64,000 nucleotides of DNA from Paenibacillus borealis (GTDB lineage: Bacteria; Bacillota; Bacilli; Paenibacillales; Paenibacillaceae): assembly GCF_000758665.1 (NCBI RefSeq), contig NZ_CP009285.1:1178001-1242000 (forward strand). Reading direction: 5' to 3'. Shown in pieces: positions 25,599 through 34,440 of this stretch. Every line of letters starts with the position of its first letter. Position 1 is the stretch's first letter. The translations under genes were made by a program, and so were the position numbers. The notes below the pieces were generated by a model that saw nothing but the letters and a program-made list of their open reading frames with translations, did not search any database and was not told the DNA's origin.

Positions 25599-25627
25599 AT
25601 AGTAAGAACTACTTACCCATAATGCAA
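25599..25627 (-). promoter_or_regulatory. Candidate qoxABCD promoter
   Basis: Read on the minus strand, TTGCAT (25627-25622) and TACTAT (25604-25599) are 17 bp apart, 72 bp before the qoxA start. Three copies of ACTACTTA (+ strand, at 25581, 25608 and 25707) flank it and may be regulator sites. Confidence 0.5.
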
Positions 25628-26030
25628 AATACATATTTTGTATATTAAGCTAAAAAAGACCTTAAAAATGGCGAACAAGTTAAATATGTGTGATCAAATT
25701 GTTACAACTACTTAAAGGTATGATAAAGATCACTGTAGTGGCGCAGTTTAAGCTAATTTTAAGGTTGTTCAAACTTTGTTCAAGATTGCACAATTGTTAT
25801 TAATTTTGTCACATTTATTTTGCGTCAAAAACATGTGATTTAACCGCTTATTGCTTGCTGTGACAGCATTCGACGCAAATTGTCGTATTTCAGAAAAAAA
25901 GCTGAATATTCATTTTCTCATTGCAAAAAGAGTAACAATATTTTAGCTTGCGGTTACAATCTCTCAAATTACGTTATATCTATGTGTGATAAAGTTATAG
26001 ACAAATATACATAGATTGGAGATTACTGCT
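25628..26030. other. AT-rich divergent control region between qoxA and the deacetylase gene
   Basis: About 400 bp of AT-rich DNA with no open frame worth calling. It holds the -35 side of the qox promoter, the third ACTACTTA copy, many short A/T runs, and presumably the deacetylase promoter. I see no clear known operator. Confidence 0.5.
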
Positions 26031-27170
26031 GTGCCCATCAAAAAAATAATGCTCTTATTCTTCTCTTTGTTCCTGATTACGGGTCTTGTGCAGATCCCGG
26101 CTAACGCTGAAGGTAAAACTAATGTACTGAAGCTCGGGGTCAACGATAAATTGAGCAGTATAGAAGCTGTGTCTGTAAAAGGCACTTACTATGTCCCTCT
26201 GCGCGCTCTGGCCGATGAATTGAAATGGACGCTTACCGGCCTGACGGACGGAATTCTGGTGTCGGGCGGCTCCGGGTCGCTGACCTTGCAGGGCGATGCC
26301 GGTGCTGTGCTCAAAGATGGCACAGTGGTGCCTGTGAGCACTTTTTTGCAGGACGGTAAACTTATGGTTCCGCTGAAAGTGAGCGGGTATCTTGGGTATA
26401 TCATATCCTTTGCGGGGGATAAATATTTACTTCGGGTGAAGGACGGTTCGGCGGGGCTTACGGATGACGCCTTTGTAACCAAGTATGCAGCTGAACTGAA
26501 GCCTGCGGATACAGCCCCGGTGGAGCCTGAGCCATCCGTTGAACCCGGCAAGCCCGGACAAACCGTGTATCTTACTTTTGATGACGGCCCGTCGGCGACG
26601 ACAGCGCAGCTGCTGGATATCTTAAGCAAGTATGAGGTGCAGGCAACCTTCTTCATGCTGGGAAATAACATGAACAAATATCCTTCGCAGGTGAAGCGGA
26701 TTGTGGAGGAAAACTATGGCCTGGGGCTTCATGGCATGACACACCGCAAGGAGAAATTCTATGCTTCCCCGGCTGCGGCGCTGGCGGAGATGTCAGGCGA
26801 TAATGCTGTCCTCAAGAAGCTGACAGGTGCAAGCACGACGCTGATTCGGCCGCCTTACGGAAGCAAACCGTATTTCACCAAGTCTTTCCGGGACAAGGTG
26901 CTGGGTCAGGGCTATCATCTCTGGGACTGGAATGTGGATTCAAATGACTGGAAGTACAAAGAGGACAGTGACAAGATCTATACGACAGTTATGGATCAGG
27001 TCCATAAGCTGAAGCAGTCCAAGACCAATCCGGTCATTCTGATGCATGACCAGAAGGCCACCCTCAAGGTGCTGCCGCGTCTGCTGGAGGCGCTTAAGAA
27101 GGAAGGCTATACCTTCCAGGTGATTACGAAGGATCTGGAGCCGGTGAACTTCTGGAAGGATAAACGCTGA
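26031..27170 (+). CDS. Secreted polysaccharide deacetylase with copper-amine-oxidase-like stalk domain
   Basis: I choose the GTG at 26031, 9 bp after GGAG; an in-frame TTG at 26016 precedes the ribosome site. A signal peptide ends ANAEG. Residues about 30-140 form a copper amine oxidase N-terminal-like (stalk) domain with YYVPLRALADEL. A NodB deacetylase domain follows from about 180: TFDDGPS with the catalytic Asp and metal Asp, HGMTHRKE with the metal His pair, RPPYGS, and MHDQ near the end. It removes acetyl or N-acetyl groups from a cell-wall glycan such as peptidoglycan or chitin. Monocistronic, with a terminator just after it. Confidence 0.93.
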   Translation: MPIKKIMLLFFSLFLITGLVQIPANAEGKTNVLKLGVNDKLSSIEAVSVKGTYYVPLRALADELKWTLTGLTDGILVSGGSGSLTLQGDAGAVLKDGTVVPVSTFLQDGKLMVPLKVSGYLGYIISFAGDKYLLRVKDGSAGLTDDAFVTKYAAELKPADTAPVEPEPSVEPGKPGQTVYLTFDDGPSATTAQLLDILSKYEVQATFFMLGNNMNKYPSQVKRIVEENYGLGLHGMTHRKEKFYASPAAALAEMSGDNAVLKKLTGASTTLIRPPYGSKPYFTKSFRDKVLGQGYHLWDWNVDSNDWKYKEDSDKIYTTVMDQVHKLKQSKTNPVILMHDQKATLKVLPRLLEALKKEGYTFQVITKDLEPVNFWKDKR

Positions 27171-27189
27171 TAAGAAGGTTTTGTATGCA

Positions 27190-27236
27190 AAAGAGCAAGC
27201 TGCGGGGGAGTCCACGCCGGCTTGCTCTTTTTTTGC
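27190..27236 (+). terminator. Strong intrinsic terminator after the deacetylase gene
   Basis: AAGAGCAAGC (27191-27200) pairs with GCTTGCTCTT (27220-27229), followed by T7. Confidence 0.9.
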
Positions 27237-27341
27237 AGCTTGTAGTACAGGGGGATGTGGAACAAGCCTTCATAAAAAGTAAGACGGTGAATGGAGGCAG
27301 GCTGCCAGCGAGCCAAACTGCAAACGCAACAGCGAAAATCC

Positions 27342-27510
27342 TGCACAAAATACAACAATCAGTCCCGCTGAAGCGTCGATCTGGTGGGAATCTTGCACAA
27401 AATACAACAATCGGTGCCGCTGAAGTTTCGATCTGGTGGAAATCCTGCAGAAAGTACAACAATTCTGGTTATAGCCCGCCGAATCGCCGGAAATCCTGCA
27501 TAATGTACAA
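27342..27510. repeat. Four-motif intergenic array E, direct tandem 52-bp form
   Basis: Motifs TGCACAAAATACAA at 27342 and 27394, TGCAGAAAGTACAA at 27446 and TGCATAATGTACAA at 27497 are 52, 52 and 51 bp apart and all point the same way (TGCA...TACAACAAT). The first two 52-bp units are nearly identical through their spacers as well (CCGCTGAAG..TCGATCTGGTGG), and the third and fourth are diverged. This is the only locus of the family that is an obvious tandem repeat. Confidence 0.88.
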
Positions 27511-27772
27511 CAATGCAGGTTCGCGCCGGCTGAATCAGCGGCCAAGGATGTGTTAGCACGAGAGTAACGATGCTACTTGTACAGATATTGGACAAGCATA
27601 TTGACCAGCTCAGACTTCAGCCGGTCCACAGCGCTCCACTGCGGGGAGAAGGAGATGAAATCGACGATGGCGTAGCAATTTGCCCCGGCCCCGCATAAAT
27701 TGGAACAGGACGAGATGCCGGGCAGCGTTCTCTGCGGTCCCCCATCCTGTTCAAGTGCCGGGAGGGATGCTT
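27511..27772. other. Leader region of the agmatine deiminase gene with a hairpin
   Basis: GAACAGGA at 27703-27710 pairs with TCCTGTTC at 27745-27752, nine bases before the GGAGGG ribosome site at 27761. No T-run follows, so it may influence translation. I recognise no known riboswitch. Bases 27511-27700 hold no supported feature. Confidence 0.4.
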
Positions 27773-28873
27773 ATGCCACGCAGAATTACCAGTACACCAA
27801 GACAAGACGGCTACCGTATGCCTGGGGAATTCGAGCCGCATCAGGGGACATGGATGCTCTGGCCGACCCGGCCGGACACATGGCGGCTGGGGGCGAAGCC
27901 GGCGCAGGCTGCTTTTGCCAGAGTGGCGGCAGCGGTTGCGGAATTTGAACCTGTAACGATTGGCACGATCAGTGCCCAATATGAGCATGTCCGGGCACTT
28001 GTGCCACCGCAGGTACGAGTGGTGGAGATCTCCTCGAACGATGCGTGGATGCGGGACATCGGCCCGACCTTTGTAGTGAACGGCAGCGGCGGGGTACGGG
28101 GGATTGATTGGGGGTTCAACGCCTGGGGCGGACTCGATGGAGGGTTGTATTTCCCCTGGGACCAGGATCTGCTGGTGAAGCGGAAGGTGCTGGAGATAGA
28201 AAAGCTGGACTATTATGACCTGCGGCATTTCATCCTTGAGGGCGGAGCTGTTCATGTGGATGGAGAAGGTACGCTGATAACGACTGAGCAGTGTCTGCTG
28301 CATAAGAACCGCAACCCTCATCTGTCCAAAAGGCAGATCGGGGGTTATTTGCGCGACACGCTGAACGTAGACAAGATTATCTGGCTGCCCAGAGGAATGA
28401 GTGATGATGAGACGGACGGCCATATTGATGAGGTGGCGGCTTTTGTGAAGCCGGGTGTAGTGGTGATGAGCTGGACCGATGACCGGGAAGACCCGCAATA
28501 TGAGGTGCTGCACGAAGCTTATTCACGGCTCATCCGGCAGAGGGACGCGCGCGGGCGCAAGCTGGAGGTTCACCGGCTGCATATTCCGGAACGGCTGACA
28601 ATTACAGATGAAGAGGCGGGATGGATCGATCCGGCCAGCGGCAGCTACAGCCGTGCCCCCGGCACAACGTTTGCAGCAACTTATGTGAATTTCTATATCT
28701 GCAACGGCGGAGTGGTGATGCCGGCATTCGGTGACAGGCAGGATGCGGAGGCGCTGGAGACAGTGCAGCGGTTATTCACAGACCGCAGGGTGGTGCAGGT
28801 CAATACCCGCGAGATCGCCTTGGGCGGAGGGAATATTCACTGTATTACCCAGCAGCAGCCCCGGAGCGGGTAG
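27773..28873 (+). CDS. aguA: Agmatine deiminase (peptidyl-arginine-deiminase family)
   Basis: ATG 27773 is 6 bp after GGAGGG; the longer frame to 27680 overlaps the leader hairpin and lacks a ribosome site. The 366-aa length is normal. Family motifs are clear: YRMPGEFEPH at the start, SNDAWMRDIGPTF, FNAWGG..GLYFPWD, FILEGGAVHVDG, DETDGHIDE, and the catalytic Cys in GGGNIHCITQQQP at the end. It hydrolyses agmatine to N-carbamoylputrescine and ammonia in the cytoplasm, the first committed step of one putrescine route. No N-carbamoylputrescine amidase gene is adjacent; it is monocistronic. Confidence 0.93.
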   Translation: MPRRITSTPRQDGYRMPGEFEPHQGTWMLWPTRPDTWRLGAKPAQAAFARVAAAVAEFEPVTIGTISAQYEHVRALVPPQVRVVEISSNDAWMRDIGPTFVVNGSGGVRGIDWGFNAWGGLDGGLYFPWDQDLLVKRKVLEIEKLDYYDLRHFILEGGAVHVDGEGTLITTEQCLLHKNRNPHLSKRQIGGYLRDTLNVDKIIWLPRGMSDDETDGHIDEVAAFVKPGVVVMSWTDDREDPQYEVLHEAYSRLIRQRDARGRKLEVHRLHIPERLTITDEEAGWIDPASGSYSRAPGTTFAATYVNFYICNGGVVMPAFGDRQDAEALETVQRLFTDRRVVQVNTREIALGGGNIHCITQQQPRSG

Positions 28874-28913
28874 CGTAGTTTGACACCCGGCTCGCCGGAG
28901 CCGGTATGTACAG

Positions 28914-28947
28914 AAACCCGGGCTGTTCTACAGCCCGGGTTCCTTTT
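28914..28947 (+). terminator. Intrinsic terminator after aguA
   Basis: AACCCGGGCTG and CAGCCCGGGTT form an 11-bp perfect stem with a 5-nt loop, followed by CCTTTTG. Confidence 0.88.
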
Positions 28948-29029
28948 GTATGCGGCTGTAACCGCGTTTATCCGTGGGCTTCATGAGGTGGCGCTGCCCG
29001 GGAGTTCGCAAATATGATTATGTTAATGA

Positions 29030-29058
29030 TTGACATACACTTCTGACTGTATTAATAA
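29030..29058 (+). promoter_or_regulatory. Promoter of the GntR-ABC operon
   Basis: TTGACA at 29030-29035 and TAATAA at 29053-29058 with 17-bp spacing. Confidence 0.75.
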
Positions 29059-29061
29059 TAG

Positions 29062-29077
29062 TAGTACAGTTAGTACA
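29062..29077. promoter_or_regulatory. Candidate operator of the YtrA-like repressor
   Basis: TAGTACAGTTAGTACA carries two GTAC boxes five bases apart just downstream of the -10. It overlaps the likely transcription start, a normal place for autorepression by the GntR protein encoded next. Confidence 0.45.
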
Positions 29078-29120
29078 CCTAGACGACCTTTGTGAAGCAT
29101 CCTATGAAAGGAGGACTGTC

Positions 29121-29510
29121 ATGTTCGAACTCGATGTACGCAGCCGCAAGCCGATCTATGAACAACTGACCGATAAGGTCAAAGAGATGATTATGCATGG
29201 TATTCTGCAGGCGGATGAACAACTGCCTTCGGTGAGGACTTTATCCTCGCAGCTTACGGTGAACCCCAATACGATCCAGAAAGCCTACAGGGAGCTGGAG
29301 CGGGAAGGTTACATCTATTCACAGCAGGGCAAGGGCAATTTCGTAGCCCCGCTGCAGCACGGACAGAATGAGAGCAAACGGGCAGAGCTGAAGGAAGAGC
29401 TGCTGCGGCTGATGGCAGAGGCAGTCTATCTCGGATTCACGGAGAGTGAGATGAGTGCGCTGTACCGCCAGGCACTGGATAAGAGAAGAGAGGAGAACAG
29501 CCATGATTGA
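29121..29510 (+). CDS. GntR-family transcriptional regulator, YtrA subfamily
   Basis: ATG 29121 follows AAAGGAGG. The 129-aa protein has a winged helix-turn-helix with the YtrA-type consensus (PIYEQLTDKVKEMI, LPSVRTLSSQLTVNPNTIQKAYRELEREGYI) and a short ~50-residue C-terminal dimerisation tail in place of a ligand domain. YtrA-type regulators commonly repress the ABC-transporter operon they lead, often responding to cell-envelope antibiotics. Its stop overlaps the ATPase start by 8 bp, so the three genes form one operon. Confidence 0.93.
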   Translation: MFELDVRSRKPIYEQLTDKVKEMIMHGILQADEQLPSVRTLSSQLTVNPNTIQKAYRELEREGYIYSQQGKGNFVAPLQHGQNESKRAELKEELLRLMAEAVYLGFTESEMSALYRQALDKRREENSHD

Positions 29511-30405
29511 GATACGCGGAGTGAGCAAGATTTTCCAGGAGGAAAAGGCTGTTGACGACATTTCGCTGACTGTAAATAAAGGCGCCATTTACGGCTTGCT
29601 GGGCTCCAACGGGGCAGGCAAAACAACGCTGCTGAAGACGCTCGCCGGCATCTACCGTCCCGAAGCGGGGACCGTCAAGATAGACGGCCAGCCGGTGTTT
29701 GAAGCTCCTGAGGTGAAGCGCAGGCTGATCTTCATGCCGGACAGTCCTTATTTCTTCCCGCAGGCAACTATTAGAAGTATGGCGGCATTCTACCGCTCCG
29801 TATATCCGGAATGGAGCCAGAAAAGATACGAGGAGCTCGGGACAGTGTTCCGGCTGGATACCCGGCGCAAGCTCAGCCGCTTCTCCAAAGGAATGCAGCG
29901 CCAAGCCGCCTTCTGGCTGGCCCTCAGCTGCAAGCCGGATGTGCTGATTATGGACGAGCCGATTGACGGGCTTGACCCTGTCATGCGCCGGCAGATCAAG
30001 AATCTGCTGTTCCAGGAAGTAGCCGAGCGGGAGCTGACCGTACTGATCTCCTCGCATAACCTGCGGGAAATCGAAGATCTGTGCGACCATGTCGGCATTA
30101 TGCATGAAGGCCGGATGCTGGTTGAGAAGGATCTGGATGATTTGAAGGCAGACACGCATAAGATCCAGGTGGCCTTTCGCGATGAACGCCATGCGGCGGC
30201 GCTGGAGGCCAAGCTGCAGATTCTCCATCAGGAGCAGCGGGGAAGTGTCAGCCTGTATATTGTAAAAGGTGACCGGGAGCGGATCGCCCAGGCTTTTCAT
30301 GTCTACGAGCCTTATGTGTTTGATCTGCTGCCGCTGACGCTGGAGGAAATCTTTATTTATGAAATGGGGGATGCCGGTTATGACGCGCAGCCGATTATTC
30401 TATAA
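29503..30405 (+). CDS. ABC transporter ATP-binding protein (YtrB-like)
   Basis: ATG 29503 lies after GAGGAGAA and overlaps the end of the regulator gene; the longer frame from 29455 lies inside the regulator and is not used. Walker A GSNGAGKT near residue 38, a variant signature FSKGMQRQ near 131, Walker B LIMDEPIDGLDP near 150 and the H-loop SSHNLREIE near 184 are present. The C-terminal third is typical of drug- or peptide-efflux ATPases. It drives the permease encoded by the overlapping next gene. Confidence 0.93.
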   Translation: MIEIRGVSKIFQEEKAVDDISLTVNKGAIYGLLGSNGAGKTTLLKTLAGIYRPEAGTVKIDGQPVFEAPEVKRRLIFMPDSPYFFPQATIRSMAAFYRSVYPEWSQKRYEELGTVFRLDTRRKLSRFSKGMQRQAAFWLALSCKPDVLIMDEPIDGLDPVMRRQIKNLLFQEVAERELTVLISSHNLREIEDLCDHVGIMHEGRMLVEKDLDDLKADTHKIQVAFRDERHAAALEAKLQILHQEQRGSVSLYIVKGDRERIAQAFHVYEPYVFDLLPLTLEEIFIYEMGDAGYDAQPIIL

Positions 30406-32383
30406 CAGCAGTATTATCCGCCAGAACCTGCGCCAGCACGGCTGGATCGGAATTTTATATACACTGGCACTGTTGTTCATATTCCCGTTGCAGATACTCA
30501 TGAACGGCTACCGGTTTACGGAACCTATGGAGATCCCGCAGCTTTTTAACATTGGTATCGAAATTGCACCTTTCCTCATTGCTTTTCCTATTGGAGCCGG
30601 TTTATTCCTGTTCCGTTATCTGCAGTCCAAAATGCCTTCCGATCTGTGGCACAGCCTGCCGCTGCGGCGCTCGCATCTGCTCGCTTCCCATACGCTGAGC
30701 GGTTTGCTCCTGCTGCTTCCGCCAGTCTGGATTACAGCTGCGGTTGCGGCGATCATCCGCCCGCTGGACGGCATCATGTATATCTACAACGCAGCCGATG
30801 TCTGGGAATGGTGTCTGACCGTCAGCCTGCTGACGCTGTTTCTATTTGTGTTCACTGTATTTGTAGGCATTTGCACGGGACAGACCATTCTCCAGGGAAT
30901 ACTGATCTTCATCCTGCTGATTCTTCCCGCTGCACTTCTGCAATTCATCGATATGCATCTGAACAGATATCTCTACGGGTATCCGGAATGGTCCGGCTTG
31001 CAGAATATCCTGAATAACTGGGCACCGCTTCTGCGTATTATGGACCTGTCCATTGAGCCTTTAACTAGTGCAGAAGCGTGGATTTATGCCGTTTTATCTG
31101 TTGTGTTCATCGCGCTGTCCTTCTTGCTGTACCGTAAACGCCACAGTGAAAAATCCGGGCAGGCTATGGCTTTCACCTACTTCAATCCGCTGTTCAAAGG
31201 CGGTGTAATGCTCTGCAGCATGCTGCTGGCCAGCCTGTACTTCGGCACCGGGCGGAATCAGCTTGGCTGGATCATCGGCAGTACCCTTGTGGGTGGACTT
31301 ATCGGGTTCATTGCAGTCGAAATGATTCTCCGCAAAACCTGGCATATTATGACCCGCAAGCTACCGCTTGAATTCGCGGTTTACGGCGTACTTCTGGGTC
31401 TGCTGCTCTATGTTCCCGTGTCCGGATTAACCGGGTATGAGGACAGGGTACCACAGGCTGATAAAGTGACTGCGGTATATGCCGGGGGCAATTACCGTGA
31501 ATTAACGCAGAATCCGCAAGGTCATAATACCTGGATGGAACCGGAGGAGAATATTTACTCAACGGACCGGGAGTACATCAAAGCTGTTACCGCGATGCAT
31601 CATGCAGTTGTTGCTTCTAGGCCGGATCCCCGGAATACCCCGCAGTACGATTATACCGGGAACCGGCAGTTTACTCTGGCTTACAAGCTGGAGAGCGGGC
31701 GGAAGCTCGTACGGACCTATATTGTTCCGGCAAAGGGCTTTGAGCCGGAGCTAAAGTCGGTCATGGAGAAAGAGGATTTCAAGCGTGAGAAGTATTATCT
31801 GGCCCAGCTGGATCAGGAGATGGAGAGCTTCAGGCTGAGCTATCTGGATAAAGTGTACAGCATCTCGGAACCGCAGGATGTAAAGGAATTCAATGAAATT
31901 CTGAAGCGTGAGCTGCTGAACAGGTCTTATGAAGATCAGGTTAGCGACCTGCGTGCGCTGGCTTCAATCCAATACGTTGTTAAGCAGAATTCAAACAGTA
32001 ATCAGATCTTTTATTCGTATGAATGGTATCCATCCTACCGTGAGATGACGGCCTGGCTGAAACAGAAGGGCTATGCCGATAAAATCAAGTACACAGCGCA
32101 GGAGGTACTGTCCGCTGAAATGTTCAAGGATGAACACCAGAGCGAAATTCCTGCTTCCCAGATCTATGATCCCGAGAAGCGGCTGCAATTAGCCCGCAGT
32201 GAGAAGCGGTCCGCTGTGATTACAGATCAGACGCAGATCAACAGTATATTGGAGCACCAGCGCGCCTTCACCCGGCTGGGGGAAAAATATATAGTGAAGA
32301 TAGAGTACAAAGGCGGGACGATTAATTATGTATCGCTGGATGAACGGGATATGTCACCAGCGCTTAGGGCTCTTCTTCCGTAG
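30380..32383 (+). CDS. ABC transporter permease with a DUF6449-like C-terminal domain
   Basis: I choose ATG 30380 (GGGGAT upstream), overlapping the ATPase gene by 26 bp; ATGs at 30359 and 30371 are possible. The 667-aa protein starts with RQHGWIG, then six or more membrane helices in the first ~250 residues and two or three more near 270-350. The last ~300 residues are soluble and outside the membrane plane. This matches the large permeases found with YtrA/YtrB-type operons in Paenibacillus. The substrate is unknown; cell-wall antibiotic efflux or sensing is a reasonable guess. Confidence 0.85.
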   Translation: MTRSRLFYNSSIIRQNLRQHGWIGILYTLALLFIFPLQILMNGYRFTEPMEIPQLFNIGIEIAPFLIAFPIGAGLFLFRYLQSKMPSDLWHSLPLRRSHLLASHTLSGLLLLLPPVWITAAVAAIIRPLDGIMYIYNAADVWEWCLTVSLLTLFLFVFTVFVGICTGQTILQGILIFILLILPAALLQFIDMHLNRYLYGYPEWSGLQNILNNWAPLLRIMDLSIEPLTSAEAWIYAVLSVVFIALSFLLYRKRHSEKSGQAMAFTYFNPLFKGGVMLCSMLLASLYFGTGRNQLGWIIGSTLVGGLIGFIAVEMILRKTWHIMTRKLPLEFAVYGVLLGLLLYVPVSGLTGYEDRVPQADKVTAVYAGGNYRELTQNPQGHNTWMEPEENIYSTDREYIKAVTAMHHAVVASRPDPRNTPQYDYTGNRQFTLAYKLESGRKLVRTYIVPAKGFEPELKSVMEKEDFKREKYYLAQLDQEMESFRLSYLDKVYSISEPQDVKEFNEILKRELLNRSYEDQVSDLRALASIQYVVKQNSNSNQIFYSYEWYPSYREMTAWLKQKGYADKIKYTAQEVLSAEMFKDEHQSEIPASQIYDPEKRLQLARSEKRSAVITDQTQINSILEHQRAFTRLGEKYIVKIEYKGGTINYVSLDERDMSPALRALLP

Positions 32384-32416
32384 GATCATTATAGTAATTA
32401 GTCTGCAGTTATAGTG

Positions 32417-32465
32417 ATGCCCCCGCTCCCGGTGTATCTGCCCTCCGGTCCGGGGGCATTTCGTG
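32417..32465 (+). terminator. Intrinsic terminator after the ABC operon
   Basis: ATGCCCCCG pairs with CGGGGGCAT, followed by TTCGTGTCTT; the T-run is weak and the loop about 25 nt. Confidence 0.65.
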
Positions 32466-32560
32466 TCTTAAGCCTCTGCTTGGGTTATGCTTATATAAAG
32501 CTAATATAGAGCAGGGCTTAAGCGCTCGCATGGAATCAACAGGGTAAGGAGGGAAGTTTA

Positions 32561-33082
32561 ATGGAAGAGGTACCGGATCATCTGGATCACGGACTGCAGA
32601 TTGTGTTCATAGGCTTTAACCCCAGCATCCGTTCAGGAGAGCTGGGCCACCACTATGCTAATCCGCGCAATAATTTCTGGCGGATTCTGCATAATTCCGG
32701 CCTGACCCCGCGGCTGTATGATGCCTCGGAGGATGGGGAGCTGCTGAAGCTGGGCTACGGGTTCACGAATATAGTCGCCCGCCCCACGGTAGGCGCCGAG
32801 GATATTACCCGTGAAGAGTACACGCAGGGCCGGGAGCTGCTACGCGCCAAGCTGGAGCAGTACCGCCCGGATATCGCCTGCTTTGTCGGCAAAGGCGTAT
32901 ACACGGAATTCAGCCGCAGAACCAAAGCGGACTGGGGATTTCAGGAGGGTGTGACTCCGGTGGTCGATGGAGTGCGGGAGTTTGTCGCGCCTTCGTCCAG
33001 CGGACTTGTCCGGATGCCGATGCCGGAGATCGTGGATATTTACCGGCGGCTGCATGATTTTACGGAAGAGAAGGAGACTTGA
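32561..33082 (+). CDS. mug: G/U mismatch-specific uracil-DNA glycosylase (Mug/TDG family)
   Basis: ATG 32561 follows AAGGAGGG. The 173-aa protein has the family's first motif, GFNPSIRSG, followed by GHHYANPRNNFW, and the second motif near the C-terminus, SSSGLVRMP. The Asn in GFNPS positions the water in Mug enzymes. It removes uracil, thymine or ethenocytosine from mismatches in base excision repair. Monocistronic. Confidence 0.9.
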   Translation: MEEVPDHLDHGLQIVFIGFNPSIRSGELGHHYANPRNNFWRILHNSGLTPRLYDASEDGELLKLGYGFTNIVARPTVGAEDITREEYTQGRELLRAKLEQYRPDIACFVGKGVYTEFSRRTKADWGFQEGVTPVVDGVREFVAPSSSGLVRMPMPEIVDIYRRLHDFTEEKET

Positions 33083-33336
33083 GGCGCAGGTCGCCCGCCG
33101 CCACAAGTAATGTAGCTGTTTGCGGATGCTGCAATTGATGTGAATGCTGCGAACGCTGCTAATGTGGTGCGCTATAAGGCAGGATTCTAGTTCCAATGTT
33201 ACTGGCAGTTCCAGCCTGACCGGCAGTTGCTCGCTGCTTGCGGACTCAGTGGACCTTATGTTTGGGAAAACCCGCTGAAAAAGGCTATACGCAAGGCTGA
33301 TAAATCTGGAGCTTGCATTGAACTGCGCTTAAAACA
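33083..33336. other. Intergenic region between mug and the TagO-like gene
   Basis: About 250 bp without a supported gene. It contains a run of GCTGC/GAATGCTGCGAACGCTGCTAATG-like short repeats and no clear promoter. Confidence 0.4.
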
Positions 33337-33371
33337 AAAGCCCCCTTGGCCCAAAGGCTCAAGGGGGCTTA
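33337..33371. terminator. Bidirectional terminator between mug and the TagO-like gene
   Basis: AAGCCCCCTTG pairs with CAAGGGGGCTT around an 11-nt loop, with A-rich sequence on the left side, serving the - strand gene best. Confidence 0.8.
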
Positions 33372-33377
33372 ACTTAG

Positions 33378-34346
33378 CTAGATCTGAATCAACAGCAGAA
33401 TGATCGATGATAACGAGAGGCAGACACTGACCAGATACAGCACAGCGACCACCTGTTTCTGATTCAGGCCGGCCTTGAGCAGGCGGTAATGGACCTGGGT
33501 GGCGTCGGCCTGATAGATGGCCTGCCCTTTGAGGAATCTTTTGACAACAACAAAAATATTATCGAAGATCGGTACGCCGAGCGCAAGAATCGGAATGCAC
33601 AGCGACAGCACCGTTGCCTGCTTGAAGGCACCGTCAAGCGCAATCACGGCCAGAATGAAGCCGAGGAAGGTGGCACCGGCGTCGCCCATGAAGATTTTGG
33701 CGGGAGCTTTGTTGTAGCGCAGATACGCGACTGTGACTCCGATAAGCGACATCGCCATGATGGCTGATGAGGATTGTCCCATGGTAATGGCGACTACGAA
33801 CAGGGTTACTGCCGAGATCGCTGTAAGTCCTCCGGCCAGACCATCCATGCCGTCAGAGAAATTAATCACCGTGGTGACGCCGAAGATCCAGATAATCGTC
33901 AGCAGGAACTGCAGAATGAACGGCAGTGAGATATAATCTCCTGAGAAGGGATTGATGAATCCCGTGAAGGCATTGCCTGAGAAAAAGACGAGAATCGCTG
34001 CGGCAATCTGAACAATGAATTTCGGAAGCGCCGGGAAGTCCTTGCCTTTGGTTTTGTACCAGTCGTCAATGGTTCCTATAGTCAGCAGCAGTACACCGCC
34101 GATGAAGAGGGCCAGTGTCTCCAGTGAGAAATCCCGGGCGAACAGCAGATATGTAATAAAGAAGCCTACGAATATGGCATAGCTGGCCGTGAGCGGAATC
34201 GGCTCCCTATGTATTTTGCGTTCTACATCTTCTCTGGGCCTGTCCACAAAATCCAGCCGGAAAGCGAGCTTGCCAAGAGGAGGAATCAGCAGATAAACGA
34301 TAAAAAATGACACGAGAAACGCTAAAACGTATAAAATGACAATCAC
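33378..34346 (-). CDS. tagO: Undecaprenyl-phosphate N-acetylglucosamine-1-phosphate transferase (TagO/WecA family)
   Basis: The 322-aa protein has about 11 membrane helices and the family motifs: TIDDWYKTKG (Mg and catalytic Asp pair), NFSDGMDGLAGG, and FMGDAGATFLGF, plus a cytoplasmic loop with VHYRLLKAG. It moves GlcNAc-1-phosphate onto undecaprenyl phosphate, the first step of wall teichoic acid or other secondary wall polymer synthesis. MraY would show a different C-terminal loop; WecA/TagO fits better. The annotated start is GTG with a poor ribosome site, so the exact start is uncertain. No tag genes are adjacent. Confidence 0.88.
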   Translation of the reverse strand: MIVILYVLAFLVSFFIVYLLIPPLGKLAFRLDFVDRPREDVERKIHREPIPLTASYAIFVGFFITYLLFARDFSLETLALFIGGVLLLTIGTIDDWYKTKGKDFPALPKFIVQIAAAILVFFSGNAFTGFINPFSGDYISLPFILQFLLTIIWIFGVTTVINFSDGMDGLAGGLTAISAVTLFVVAITMGQSSSAIMAMSLIGVTVAYLRYNKAPAKIFMGDAGATFLGFILAVIALDGAFKQATVLSLCIPILALGVPIFDNIFVVVKRFLKGQAIYQADATQVHYRLLKAGLNQKQVVAVLYLVSVCLSLSSIILLLIQI

Positions 34347-34440
34347 CCCGTTGATTTATTTAGGCTGGTCTGTGTAAATTATATCGCAGAAGGTTATACG
34401 TTGTCGAACCGGCAAACGAGATGGAGGGAAATATTGAAAG

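Noticed and set aside
27124..27462. Cys/Phe-rich repeat ORF (112 aa, minus strand) across array E
   Set aside because: The apparent protein repeats come from translating the 52-bp DNA repeat; no start signal.
27342..27510. CRISPR array
   Set aside because: The repeat part is only ~15 bp and degenerate, spacers are similar to each other, and there are no cas genes.
34401..34408. TTGTCGAA as a Spo0A box before the HAD gene
   Set aside because: An isolated match of this length is expected by chance and the gene has no sporulation link.
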